Of a stretch of DNA of 64,000 bases, positions 27,727 through 37,304 are shown in pieces. The translations under genes and the position numbers were made by a program. This DNA comes from an uncultured Enterobacteriaceae bacterium. GTDB lineage: Bacteria > Pseudomonadota > Gammaproteobacteria > Enterobacterales > Enterobacteriaceae. How positions within the stretch are numbered: the first letter of the stretch is position 1; every line of letters starts with the position of its first letter. The notes under the pieces are model-generated. The model was not told the origin of the DNA. It worked only from the letters and a program-made list of their open reading frames with translations, and searched no databases. Location: the NCBI GenBank assembly GCA_936920625.1, contig CAKZHC010000010.1, positions 124,001-188,000 on the forward strand, given 5' to 3'.

Positions 27727-28214
27727 CTGTTAATTCAGTACGAATTCGACAGCAAGCCAGCAGACGGGTTGTTACAGAGAAAATAACTATCGTTTCTGTG
27801 TCTGATTATTGATCACTTAAATACTGCACTGTGTCACTCATTCATTTGAAGGGCAGAAAGTTTTTTCTGCCCGCTTTCCAGCTGTGTTTTGTTATTTCTT
27901 GTTACCAGATAACCCATTCGAATTGTTTATATATCACTAAAACATCTGTTTGTCCGGAACAGCCAGCTCTGTCTTTATTTAAACGTAAATCATCATCCGG
28001 GAATTTATCAGACGTTGTGTCTGCCAGATGAGCAATGGTGCTACGTGAGTAAATGAACTATTCAGGGGCCAGTTAGCAGGCTTAGGGAAAATCTGAGAAA
28101 AGTGACGTAAGACAAGCAAGTTTGTGGCACTACCGACAAATAAAATTTGTACTTCCTGCTAAAGTCTGGCTTGGGAGTGTGTGCTAACGCAGTAAATCTG
28201 TATCAGGAGATGTT
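27727..28214. other. Gap between the sugar transporter and treA
   Basis: About 490 bases without a gene. It holds the terminator below and presumably the treA promoter; no clear -10/-35 pair was picked out. Confidence 0.35.
27851..27872 (+). terminator. Hairpin terminator after the sugar ABC operon
   Basis: GGGCAGAAA pairs with TTTCTGCCC around a GTTT loop, followed by a T-rich stretch (TTTTGTTATTTCTT, interrupted). It lies about 125 bases past the permease stop. Confidence 0.6.
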
Positions 28215-29895
28215 ATGGAAGGCACTATCATGGATTGTCGCTGTTTACTTAAATCGTTATTAAGCCTGATGTTATTTGTACTCACTGCGCCACTGGCCTT
28301 GGCCTTGCAGAGTGGCACAGCCTCAGACGAGATCAACGCTGCGCCTGACGTGCGCCTCGGGCCACTTTATGCAGCAGTACAATCGGCAGGAATCTTTCCC
28401 GATCAGAAAACCTTTGCTGATGCCATACCTAAGCGTGAGCCCTCTGCTATTGTGGCAAACTGGCAGAGGCAAAAGTCTTTACACAGCTTTGACCTCGCGC
28501 TTTTCGTGCAGCGCAATTTCATTCTTCCTGGTGCGCCGTCAGAATATCTGACGCCTACAGGGCAGAGTCTTCGGGAACATATTAATAGCCTGTGGCCAAT
28601 TTTGACACGCCATACAAAAACAGTTGCACGCTGGGATTCTCTGATACCGCTGCCAAATCCTTATGTCGTGCCTGGTGGGCGTTTCCGCGAGGTTTACTAC
28701 TGGGACAGTTATTTTACTATGTTAGGGCTGGCAGAAAGTGGATGCTGGACGATGGTCAGCGATATGGTTGATAATTTTGCTTCCCTGATTGATCGCTATG
28801 GTTTTATTCCTAACGGCAACCGGGATTACTATTTGAGCCGATCTCAGCCACCGTTTTTCAGCATGATGGTAGATTTACTGGCAATGTATCAGGGGGAAAC
28901 TGTCTACCGTCACTACCTGCCACAGTTGGAAAAAGAGTATCGTTACTGGATGGCGGGTGCTGATTATCTGAAGCCGGGAAGTGCAGACCAGCGTGTAGTG
29001 AGATTGCTTGATGGCGTAGTGCTTAATCGTTACTGGGATGATCGGCAGTCACCTCGCACCGAATCCTGGCTCAATGATCTGCACACAGCGCTGGAGGTAC
29101 CAGAACGCGATAAACAGCAATTGTGGCGGGAACTTCGCGCCAGCGCGGCATCAGGATGGGATTTTAGCTCCCGCTGGCTTGCCGATCCCTATGATCTGAC
29201 ATCAATTCGCACCACCTCATTGTTGCCTGTCGATCTCAATGCCCTGATATATCATCTGGAAGTTACGCTGGCTCACGCTAGTGAGCTGAACAATGATATG
29301 GCAGCCAGTATGCGCTATCAAAAACTATCCCGGTCACGCCGCCGGGTGATTAACCGGTTATTCTGGAATGCCAGAGCGGGCTGGTACGGCGATTACGACT
29401 GGCAGAGAAAAAGGTTATCCCCCCACCTCACTGCGGCTACCCTTTTTCCGCTATGGCTGCACATTGCAAGCAACAAACAGGCTAAACGCACAGCTCAGGC
29501 TGTAAAAACAGGGCTACTGAAGGCGGGTGGATTAGTGACGACGACAGTTAATAGTGGCCAGCAGTGGGATTCACCCAACGGCTGGCCACCGTTGCAATGG
29601 GTAGCCGTTGAAGGGCTTAACTATTATGGTAAGCGAGCACTGGCAAGAGATATTGGTATTCGTTTTCTTACATAATGTACAGAATACTTACAATCGTGCG
29701 CATAAGCTGGTTGAGAAGTACCAGGTAGAGGGGAGCAGCGGGGGAGGTGGTGGCGGTGAATATCCGCTCCAGGATGGTTTTGGCTGGACTAATGGCGTTA
29801 CACTCAGGCTGCTGGATATGTGGTGCCCGAAAAAAAGTGTTTGCAACAATGCCAGCGATATTACCGGGGCGGGGTATTCGGGGTCTTATTACTGA
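28215..29895 (+). pseudogene. treA: Periplasmic trehalase TreA, frameshifted near the C-terminus
   Basis: TreA splits trehalose into two glucose molecules in the periplasm (GH37). The ATG at 28215 follows AGGAG, and a signal peptide (LLSLMLFVLTAPLALA) is visible. Trehalase motifs include PGGRFREVYYWDSYFTMLGL (signature 1), NGNRDYYLSRSQPPFF, AASGWDFSSRW and QWDSPNGWPPLQW (signature 2). A one-base insertion near 29670 stops the frame after IRFLT. The next frame continues with NVQNTYNRAHKLVEKY and GGGGGGEYPLQDGFGWTNGV to a stop at 29895. Total length (about 560 codons) equals E. coli TreA (565). Losing the conserved glycine-rich end should abolish or weaken activity. Confidence 0.92.
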
Positions 29896-29910
29896 TAAAG
29901 CTGATGATGT

Positions 29911-30468
29911 TTACTGGGAACCATTGTCCTCGTTTAGTTCTTCGCTCATTATTTGGATTGCTTCCTGTGTCAGTGTTGCCAGTGTACGGTAGAAGGGCGC
30001 AGAGGCACGGGCGTTGACATCAGCCAGAAATAAACCACACCAGGGGGTAAGATAATCATTGAACAGTGTGCGCAGCAGGGTGCTTCCCCGCTCTTTGGTA
30101 CTATCTTCCAGCCAGGACGCTGCTAGCAGAATCTGCCCAATATGATCGGCAGGCGCATCTGTCAGCGGCATGCCCTGAAGCGCTAAAAAATCGCGCAGCG
30201 TTTTTTCTTCCGGGCCCTTTGCCCAGTGTGAACCATAAGGTGAAATCTGGCATGCATCGCCCACAAAAAGTGAGTTGTAATCCAGGGATAACGATTGAGG
30301 ATCACTGTGTTGTTGCAGCTGGGAAAGCAGTTCATCCTGCTCCAGCGGCCAGCTACGCTGAAGTTCCCCCTGGTGAAGCAGGGTGAATAGCGGCATCAGC
30401 AGTGGATCCTGCGGCTGGCGATAAAACAGTGAACCCAGCATACGACAAATAAGCGAAAAATCATTCAT
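29911..30468 (-). CDS. ycdY: YcdY, TorD-family chaperone
   Basis: YcdY is a redox-enzyme maturation-type chaperone of the TorD family, reported in E. coli to bind and stimulate YcdX and to be linked with swarming. The 185-residue all-helical product has the segments SLDYNSLFVGD, ISPYGSHW, and EEKTLRDFLALQGMPL with DHIGQILLAASWLED, all typical of TorD/DmsD-like proteins. It is 19 bases downstream of ycdX and probably co-transcribed. Intact, although its partner YcdX has lost a metal ligand. Confidence 0.9.
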   Translation of the reverse strand: MNDFSLICRMLGSLFYRQPQDPLLMPLFTLLHQGELQRSWPLEQDELLSQLQQHSDPQSLSLDYNSLFVGDACQISPYGSHWAKGPEEKTLRDFLALQGMPLTDAPADHIGQILLAASWLEDSTKERGSTLLRTLFNDYLTPWCGLFLADVNARASAPFYRTLATLTQEAIQIMSEELNEDNGSQ

Positions 30469-30487
30469 ATAGTTGATTCCGGGATAA

Positions 30488-31225
30488 TTATAATCTGGCC
30501 AGCTCCGGAATAATTTTTCCGGTACGCTGTCTCAGGAAGGTAAGCAGGCGGTGTGGAGTGACGTTTAGTACCCGATCCTGCGGAAATCCCACCTCGTCCA
30601 TTATGCGCTGACAGTTGTCAAAATGCCCTAACGTAAAGGCGGTATGAGAATCTGATCCCAACGCCAGATATCCACCCGCATCGCGCACAGCGGCGACAAT
30701 AGCGCGACAGTTGGGTTCACTACCGGGCCGGGAGCTGACAAAAGAGGAGTTATTCAGTTCGAGCGCAACATTGTACTGCGCTGCTGCTGCTGCAATTGCA
30801 GGGATATCAACTGGATATTTAGGGTTACCGGGATGGCTGATTATATGCACATGACCGCTGGCCATGGCGGCAATCATTGCCTCAGTATGAATCATTTTAT
30901 TTTGTGGTGAGAAAACCGGCTGATGAAATCCCGCAATGATGAGGTCTATGCTATCCATCATCTGCCCATAGCAGTCAATTTCACCGGCAGTGTTTTTGAT
31001 GTTCGCTTCTATTCCCCGCAAAATGCCAACGCCATCCACCAGACGAGGCCAGATATGCATATTAACGAAGTGCCAGTAGTGAGGTGCGTCGGCCATATCC
31101 GGCCCATGATCAGTAATTGCCAGTAATTTAATACCGACCTGTCGTGCCTGCAGCATATAATCGCGCAGCGTGCTGTAAGCATGAGTACTGGCAATGGTAT
31201 ACATATGAAGGTCTACAGGATACAT
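30488..31225 (-). CDS. ycdX: YcdX, PHP-domain zinc phosphatase, with zinc ligand His9 replaced by Tyr
   Basis: YcdX is a PHP-family phosphatase with three zinc ions, linked in E. coli to swarming. The 245-residue product is colinear with E. coli (245). The first PHP motif HxH should read DLHMHT but here is DLHMYT: His7 is kept and residue 9 is Tyr (TAT, 31201-31199). The other ligands are visible: STHAYS (His15), TDHGPD (His40), RGIEANIK (Glu73), GFHQP (His101), ISHPGN (His131) and GSDSHTA (Asp192, His194). The zinc site should be impaired. SD-like GGAGACG precedes the ATG. Function is probably lost or reduced. Confidence 0.93.
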   Translation of the reverse strand: MYPVDLHMYTIASTHAYSTLRDYMLQARQVGIKLLAITDHGPDMADAPHYWHFVNMHIWPRLVDGVGILRGIEANIKNTAGEIDCYGQMMDSIDLIIAGFHQPVFSPQNKMIHTEAMIAAMASGHVHIISHPGNPKYPVDIPAIAAAAAQYNVALELNNSSFVSSRPGSEPNCRAIVAAVRDAGGYLALGSDSHTAFTLGHFDNCQRIMDEVGFPQDRVLNVTPHRLLTFLRQRTGKIIPELARL

Positions 31226-31407
31226 TTGACGTCTCCTTTCAGTTAAGGCGGGAAGCGATTATCGGTGCCTGTGGGCGAATCGACAGTCAGTATGGTACCG
31301 GCGTGACCGGTATCGCTTCTGCTATCAGTTAATAACGACCAGCATGGCTACGTGCTGCCGCCTTACGGGTATTTGTTACAGTAACATTTTTCCGCTGGAT
31401 TTTTCAT

Positions 31408-32409
31408 TCAGTCACTGCTTAGGCCAAAATGGCTCCAGGCTCGCGGGGTTGCTATTCGTCCCCGCGGTGTGCGTTGTATAAAACCCTGTTGAATAAGATA
31501 AGGTTCCAGCACATCCTCGATGGTGTCGCGTTCTTCGCCTATAGCGGCGGCAAGATTGTCCAGACCAACAGGCCCGCCGCTAAATTTATCAATGATCGCC
31601 AGCAGTAATTTGCGATCCATATAGTCGAAGCCTTCTGTATCTACATTTAACATATTCAGCGCGCTGGCGGCTACTTTTGCACTTAATTCACCACCCGCAC
31701 ATACCTCGGCAAAGTCACGTACCCGGCGTAGCAGGCGATTAGCGATTCGGGGTGTACCACGGGAGCGGCGGGCAATTTCAAGTGCACCATCGGAGGAGAG
31801 TAACAGTCCAAGACAGTCAGCGCTGCGCGCCACAATTTTTTGCAAATCAGCCACCTGGTAAAATTCCAGTCGCTGCACAATGCCAAAGCGATCCCGTAAC
31901 GGTGAGGTAAGTGATCCTGCTCGCGTCGTTGCACCTATCAGAGTGAATGGAGGCAGATCAATTTTGATCGAACGGGCGGCGGGGCCTTCACCAATCATAA
32001 TATCCAGCTGATAATCCTCCATTGCCGGGTAGAGTATCTCTTCGACAACGGGCGACAGGCGGTGGATCTCATCTATAAACAGAACATCATGTGGATCGAG
32101 GTTAGTAAGCAGGGCGGCCAGGTCGCCCGCCTTCTCCAGTACCGGGCCGGACGTGGTGCGCAGATTGACGCGCATCTCGTTGGCGACAATGTTTGCGAGC
32201 GTTGTTTTGCCTAGCCCCGGCGGCCCAAAAATCAGCAAATGATCGAGAGCATCACCGCGCATTTGTGCTGCTTTGATGAAAATTCCCATTTGCTCACATA
32301 CCACTGGCTGCCCCACATACTCCTGCAAAACTTTGGGGCGGATGGCGCGATCCAAGCGTTCTTCTTCGTTGCTGGTGCCGGGTGAGACCAGGCGATCGGC
32401 TTCAATCAT
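31408..32409 (-). CDS. ruvB: RuvB, Holliday-junction branch-migration ATPase
   Basis: RuvB hexamers drive branch migration of Holliday junctions with RuvA. Start ATG 32409 (MIEADRLV) is chosen over an in-frame GTG two codons upstream, because it matches E. coli RuvB and has GAGG in place. The product is 333 residues with Walker A GPPGLGKTT, Walker B VLFIDEIHRL, sensor ATTRAGSLTSPLRDRFG with the arginine finger, and a C-terminal winged helix ending FIQRTPRGRIATPRAW. It directly follows ruvA. Intact. Confidence 0.97.
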   Translation of the reverse strand: MIEADRLVSPGTSNEEERLDRAIRPKVLQEYVGQPVVCEQMGIFIKAAQMRGDALDHLLIFGPPGLGKTTLANIVANEMRVNLRTTSGPVLEKAGDLAALLTNLDPHDVLFIDEIHRLSPVVEEILYPAMEDYQLDIMIGEGPAARSIKIDLPPFTLIGATTRAGSLTSPLRDRFGIVQRLEFYQVADLQKIVARSADCLGLLLSSDGALEIARRSRGTPRIANRLLRRVRDFAEVCAGGELSAKVAASALNMLNVDTEGFDYMDRKLLLAIIDKFSGGPVGLDNLAAAIGEERDTIEDVLEPYLIQQGFIQRTPRGRIATPRAWSHFGLSSD

Positions 32410-32416
32410 GGCCACC

Positions 32417-33022
32417 TCAGATAACGGTACGAAGTGCTTCGCGTATTAGCGTTTCACAGTCGGCATCGGCAGGTCCTGCTCTGTTTATCATCCGATTTGC
32501 CTCCTGAGGTTTATATCCCAGTGCTACCAGCGCTGCTGTGGCTTCAGTCTGAGCAGCGCTGCTATTAAAATCAGTGGCAGATATTGTGTCTGCTGCATTG
32601 CCAAAGAGATTGGTATGTAGCCCTTTGCAGCGATCTTTCATCTCCACCAGCAGACGTTCAGCCATTTTCTTACCCACCCCGGGTAATTTGAGTAGCATGG
32701 CGACTTCTCCCTGTTCAACACAGCTAACAAACTGTTGTGCTGACATCCCGGAAAGAATGGCTAACGCCAGTTTAGGACCGATGCCATTCACTTTGATCAG
32801 CTCACGGAATAGCGTTCGTTCTGATTTACTGTTAAAGCCAAACAGGAGCTGAGCATCCTCCCGCACCACAAAATGAGTAAAAATAACTGTTTCCTGGTTC
32901 AGATCAGGCAGTTGATAGAAGCAGGTCATCGGTAAATGGACCTCATAACCCACCCCACAGGACTCAATCAAAATCTGTGGAGGTTGCTTTTCGACAATAA
33001 TGCCTCTCAGACGACCAATCAC
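32417..33022 (-). CDS. ruvA: RuvA, Holliday-junction DNA-binding subunit
   Basis: RuvA tetramers bind the junction and load RuvB. The 201 residues (203 in E. coli) start MIGRLRGIIVEKQPP, contain the helix-hairpin-helix segments VNGIGPKLALAIL and LPGVGKKMAERLLVEMKD, and a C-terminal RuvB-contact domain (ALVALGYKPQEANRMI). Only seven bases separate it from the ruvB start, as in the usual ruvAB operon. Confidence 0.97.
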   Translation of the reverse strand: MIGRLRGIIVEKQPPQILIESCGVGYEVHLPMTCFYQLPDLNQETVIFTHFVVREDAQLLFGFNSKSERTLFRELIKVNGIGPKLALAILSGMSAQQFVSCVEQGEVAMLLKLPGVGKKMAERLLVEMKDRCKGLHTNLFGNAADTISATDFNSSAAQTEATAALVALGYKPQEANRMINRAGPADADCETLIREALRTVI

Positions 33023-33095
33023 CTCAATTTTCCTTATGATTACCCAAATGTTACAGTTATAACATACACAAAACTGGATATTTATCCAGTTTTAT

Positions 33096-33617
33096 TCAGG
33101 GGCGCATCCGTCCCCGGGCAAGATTAAGCCGGGGCAGGCCAAAGCGACCGGCATTCTGACTGATATGGCAGTGAGTGATGGCAATAGCCAGCGCATCAGC
33201 AGCATCAGTCTGAGGAATAGCGGATAGTCCAAGCAGTGTGCATACCATGTGCTGAACCTGACGCTTTTGCGCACTGCCACTGCCTGCCACACTTTGCTTT
33301 ATCTGACGGGCAGCATACTCAAATAAAGGAAGTCCCCGATTAGCCGCGGCCACGATTGCCGCACCGCGAGCTTGGCCCAGCTTCAGAGCTGAATCTGCAT
33401 TTTTAGCCATAAAAACCTGCTCAATAGCCAAATACTCTGGTGAAAACTGATTAATTATTTCACTTACACCGGCATGAATGAGCTTAAGCCGTGTGGCAAG
33501 GTCATCCACACGTGTGCGGATGCAGCCACTACCAAGGTAGGTGAGTTGCCTGCCTGTCTGACGAATAATGCCATATCCGGTCACGCGTGAACCAGGGTCA
33601 ACGCCAAGAATCACCAT
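33096..33617 (-). CDS. ruvC: RuvC, Holliday-junction resolvase
   Basis: RuvC cuts Holliday junctions symmetrically. The 173 residues contain the four acidic catalytic positions: ILGVDPGS (Asp), LAIEQVF (Glu), and the pair in QTDAADALAIAITH. It lies upstream of ruvA in the same direction, with yebC just before it, as in E. coli without yebB. Intact. Confidence 0.97.
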   Translation of the reverse strand: MVILGVDPGSRVTGYGIIRQTGRQLTYLGSGCIRTRVDDLATRLKLIHAGVSEIINQFSPEYLAIEQVFMAKNADSALKLGQARGAAIVAAANRGLPLFEYAARQIKQSVAGSGSAQKRQVQHMVCTLLGLSAIPQTDAADALAIAITHCHISQNAGRFGLPRLNLARGRMRP

Positions 33618-33663
33618 TATTATTATTACGCTCCCAAGTCAGAGTTTGTTAAGGCATTCTTAA

Positions 33664-34407
33664 TTATAATGTTGCAGCTACTTCATCGGTAATATCGCCA
33701 TTATGATAAACCTCCTGCACATCGTCACAATCCTCCAGCATATCAATCAGCCGCAATAATTTGGCCGCTGTCTCGCTATCCAGTTCCGTTTTAGTAGAAG
33801 GGATCATGGAGACTTCTGCGCTGTCGGCTTGCAGGCCATTTGCTTCAAGGATATTTCTGACTTCTGTCAGTGTCTCCCAGGGGGTGTAAATATCGATAGT
33901 TCCATCATCGTATGTGACGATATCCTCTGCCCCGGCTTCGAGGGCAGCGCTCATCACCGTGTCTTCTTCTGTTCCCGGCACAAAGGAGAGAACGCCGCGC
34001 TTACTGAAAAGCCAGGCAACTGAACCATCAGTCCCCAGATTCCCGCCGGTTTTGCTAAAGGCGTGACGAACTTCACCTACTGTGCGATTACGATTATCGC
34101 TCAGACATTCAACAATAACCGCCGTGCCGCCAGGGCCGTACCCTTCGTATATGATGGTTTCCATATTGCTGTTATCTTCACCACCACAACCTCGTGCAAT
34201 AGCCCGGTTTATTGTGTCACGGGTCATATTGCTGGTTAACGCTTTGTCCATTGCCGCACGCAGACGTGGATTAGCATCAGGATCGCTGCCTCCCAGTTTT
34301 GCAGCCGTTACCAGCTCACGGATAATTTTAGTAAAAATTTTACCGCGTTTGGCATCCTGAGCTGCTTTACGATGTTTGGTATTTGCCCATTTACTATGTC
34401 CTGCCAT
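33664..34407 (-). CDS. yebC: YebC, TACO1-family translation/transcription factor
   Basis: A 247-residue YebC/TACO1 protein. Bacterial YebC has been described as a DNA-binding regulator and, more recently, as helping ribosomes through difficult sequences. Hallmarks are MAGHSKWANTKHRKAAQDAKRG at the N-terminus (the first 20 residues suffice), GGSDPDANPRLRAAMDKA, YEGYGPGGTAVIVECLSDN and FSKTGGNLGTDGSVAWLF. It heads yebC-ruvC-ruvA-ruvB. Intact. Confidence 0.96.
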   Translation of the reverse strand: MAGHSKWANTKHRKAAQDAKRGKIFTKIIRELVTAAKLGGSDPDANPRLRAAMDKALTSNMTRDTINRAIARGCGGEDNSNMETIIYEGYGPGGTAVIVECLSDNRNRTVGEVRHAFSKTGGNLGTDGSVAWLFSKRGVLSFVPGTEEDTVMSAALEAGAEDIVTYDDGTIDIYTPWETLTEVRNILEANGLQADSAEVSMIPSTKTELDSETAAKLLRLIDMLEDCDDVQEVYHNGDITDEVAATL

Positions 34408-34597
34408 CTCTCATACCTTATCTGTTACTACGAACTATCTATAACGACGCTCTTTTCTAATTCCAGGTGTCACGTCTGCTAATAATGGCAGAGTGGTGCT
34501 ATAGCGTTTACTTATTCATCGGCATCGGCGACGTTCATTTATCAATCAATATAAAAGGTGCTGTGCTGAATCTAATACAATAAAGGAAATAAGGTAT

Positions 34598-34639
34598 AAA
34601 ATCAGATTGCTTTGATGACTAAAAAAGCAATCTGATTTT
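34598..34639 (-). terminator. Long hairpin overlapping the nudB stop codon
   Basis: A perfect 16-bp stem (AAAATCAGATTGCTTT at 34598-34613 with AAAGCAATCTGATTTT at 34624-34639) has a 10-base loop. Reading leftward it ends in TTTTATACC. The nudB stop (34640-34638) lies in its first arm. It should end the aspS-nudB transcript. Confidence 0.8.
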
Positions 34640-35075
34640 AGGGGGTGATAAACTCTTCGATTGCCTGTAGGTTACTCCAGGAACGGGCAATGGAGATTGC
34701 GTCAAGTTTTGTCATCCATCTTGCCGTCAGATGCTCACTGAGTATCACCTGGAATTCATCAGGCAGAACCAGTCTGAACCAGTGCTCTTGGTTGTGTGTA
34801 ACCCCCGGCGCATAACGATGTCGAAACTGGGGGAAAATTTCAAATTCAATACAGCGCTGTAAATTATCCAGTTGCAGTCCCTCACCGATAATATCAATTG
34901 ACAGCTCTTCTTTTATTTCCCGAACAGCAGCCTGCATTGGCGTTTCACCGGGTTCAATACTACCGGTGACTGACTGCCAGAAAGTATTATCATCACATCG
35001 TTGTAGCATCAGTACCCGCGCGGTGCTGGCTGCGTAAATTACCACCAGCACCGATTGCGGCAGCTTGTACGTCAC
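34638..35075 (-). CDS. nudB: NudB, dihydroneopterin triphosphate pyrophosphohydrolase
   Basis: NudB removes pyrophosphate from dihydroneopterin triphosphate in folate synthesis. The 145-residue Nudix protein has the box GSIEPGETPMQAAVREIKEE with the catalytic REIKEE glutamates; the final Gly of the generic box is Ser, and E. coli NudB also lacks it. Its start is immediately after the aspS stop, so the two are one operon. Intact. Confidence 0.94.
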   Translation of the reverse strand: MTYKLPQSVLVVIYAASTARVLMLQRCDDNTFWQSVTGSIEPGETPMQAAVREIKEELSIDIIGEGLQLDNLQRCIEFEIFPQFRHRYAPGVTHNQEHWFRLVLPDEFQVILSEHLTARWMTKLDAISIARSWSNLQAIEEFITP

Positions 35076-36875
35076 TCAGGGATGCTCCGTAACCTGCTGG
35101 TCTTTAGTCGTTTGATACGTGTCTGATACCACAATACCTAGCTCCTTTAGTGCGTCAGTATTTGCCAGACCTGGAGCTTCTGTCATCAGGCAGGAGGCTG
35201 CGGTCGTTTTGGGGAAAGCGATAACATCACGAATATTATCCGTACCTGTTAGCAGCATCACCAGTCTGTCCAGTCCAAAAGCCAGACCTGCATGAGGCGG
35301 CGTACCAAATTTTAGTGCGTCTAACAGGAAGCCAAATTTTTCCTGCTGCTGCTGCTCGTCAATGCCCAGGATTGAAAATACCACCTTCTGCATCTGGCTG
35401 TCGTGAATACGAACAGAGCCTCCGCCTACTTCATAACCGTTGATTACCATATCGTAAGCGTTTGAGACTGCTGTTAGTGGATTTTCGAGGAGCGCTTGTG
35501 GGGTCATATTACGTGGTGCTGTAAAGGGGTGGTGCATGGCAGTGTAATTACCCACGTTATCATACTCGAACATAGGAAAGTCGATAACCCACAACGGTGC
35601 CCATGAAGCCGTGTTGGTTAGTTGCAGATCAAGACCAGCCTTTAGTCGTAGCGCACCAAGTGCGTCAGCCACTACCGGTGCGTTATCAGCGGCAAATAAA
35701 AGGAGATCACCATCGCGGGCGTCGGTGCGTTCTAGAATAGCTTCCAGCCTGTCGTTTTCGAGGAATTTAGCCAGCGAGCTGGTAACCCCCTCAGTTCCTT
35801 TCCCGCGTGTGATAACTTTGATCCAGGGCAGCCCCCCGGCACCATAAGTAGCAACGAGTTTTCCATAGTCGTCGACCTGTTTACGGCTGAGTGCGGCACC
35901 ACCGGGTATGCAGAGCGCGGCTACTCGTCCCTGTGGGTCGTTAGCCGGGCCGGAGAATACTTTAAAATCCATCGTTTTTACCAGATCTGCCACATCCACC
36001 AGTTCCAGTGGATTGCGGAGATCGGGTTTGTCAGAGCCATAACGGCGAATTGCTTCAGCGAATGTCATTACCGGAAAGCAGCCCAGATCGATGCCAGTGT
36101 ACTCACGCCAGAGCTGGCATATCATATTTTCCATGATAGCACGTACTTGTTCGGCGCTCATGAAGGACGTTTCCACATCAATCTGGGTAAATTCTGGCTG
36201 ACGATCGGCCCGCAGATCTTCATCGCGGAAACATTTGACAATCTGGTAATACCGATCAACGCCGGATATCATTAAAAGCTGTTTAAACAACTGTGGTGAT
36301 TGCGGCAGAGCGTAGAATTTCCCGATATGGACCCGGCTTGGGACCAGATAATCGCGGGCTCCTTCAGGCGTTGCTTTGGTGAGCATGGGTGTTTCGATAT
36401 CCAAAAACCCGTTATCATCCATAAAGCGTCGCACAAAACTGGTGATTTTGGCCCGTATTTTCAGGCGCTGAGCCATTTCGGGCCGACGCAGGTCGAGATA
36501 GCGATACTTCAGGCGCGCCTCTTCACTGTTATTCTGATGGATATCCAACGGCAGCGGTTCGGCGCGGCTGATAATGGCCAGCTCACTGGCCAGTACTTCA
36601 ATATCGCCTGTAGCCATCCCGGCATTTTTATTTTTTCCGACACGGGCACGTACCGTGCCAGTCAGCTCAATGCAGAACTCATTGCGAAGCTCACTGGCCA
36701 GAGCAAAAGCTGTTTTTTGTTCCGGATCAAAAACCGCCTGTACTATTCCTTCGCGGTCCCGGATATCAATAAAAATCAGGCTGCCAAGATCGCGCCGTCT
36801 GTTGACCCAGCCACAGAGAGTGACTCGCTGCCCCACATGAGACAGTGTCAGTTGCCCACAATAAAGAGTACGCAT
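35076..36875 (-). CDS. aspS: AspS, aspartyl-tRNA synthetase
   Basis: A class II synthetase charging tRNA-Asp, 599 residues (590 in E. coli). The N-terminal OB-fold anticodon domain (GWVNRRRDLGSLIFIDIRDR), motif 2 (CFRDEDLRADRQPEFTQID), the insertion domain and motif 3 (GLAFGLDRLVMLLTG) are intact. AAGGA lies upstream of the ATG. First gene of the aspS-nudB unit. Confidence 0.97.
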   Translation of the reverse strand: MRTLYCGQLTLSHVGQRVTLCGWVNRRRDLGSLIFIDIRDREGIVQAVFDPEQKTAFALASELRNEFCIELTGTVRARVGKNKNAGMATGDIEVLASELAIISRAEPLPLDIHQNNSEEARLKYRYLDLRRPEMAQRLKIRAKITSFVRRFMDDNGFLDIETPMLTKATPEGARDYLVPSRVHIGKFYALPQSPQLFKQLLMISGVDRYYQIVKCFRDEDLRADRQPEFTQIDVETSFMSAEQVRAIMENMICQLWREYTGIDLGCFPVMTFAEAIRRYGSDKPDLRNPLELVDVADLVKTMDFKVFSGPANDPQGRVAALCIPGGAALSRKQVDDYGKLVATYGAGGLPWIKVITRGKGTEGVTSSLAKFLENDRLEAILERTDARDGDLLLFAADNAPVVADALGALRLKAGLDLQLTNTASWAPLWVIDFPMFEYDNVGNYTAMHHPFTAPRNMTPQALLENPLTAVSNAYDMVINGYEVGGGSVRIHDSQMQKVVFSILGIDEQQQQEKFGFLLDALKFGTPPHAGLAFGLDRLVMLLTGTDNIRDVIAFPKTTAASCLMTEAPGLANTDALKELGIVVSDTYQTTKDQQVTEHP

Positions 36876-37304
36876 AAAATTATCCTTTGACTTACCGCCT
36901 GCGAGCGAGACGGGAAGCGACCTGACGTCGTTAAAAGTGATCTGCTATCTTTGTGAGACAATATTACCTGCTCACATTGATGAGTATCCATAATTATGGT
37001 GGTTTTGCTTAACGTCGGGGCGAGCTAAGCTGCCTGATGCCGTTAAAAAGGCAGGTAGTATAATCGAAAAAGCCAGACAGGATAAGAGAGATGACCTCCA
37101 GCATGGCTGCTGGACGTTAATCTGAGAAAGCTTACTGATACATTCGGTCACGGATGGTGTTTGCTCTTTAATAAAAACGCGGGATTTAATAGCAATATGG
37201 CCAGTTGTTAATTGCGAAATTGACAGGGGGGATAAGGTATTCCTTATAACAGATGCAACATTTCGCATTTTCTGACAAAATAACGATTTTTCGATAACCC
37301 TGCA
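36876..37304. other. Divergent gap between aspS and cmoA
   Basis: About 430 bases. In E. coli yecD, yecE and yecN lie here; no clear remnant is seen. It must contain the aspS and cmoA promoters. Confidence 0.4.
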
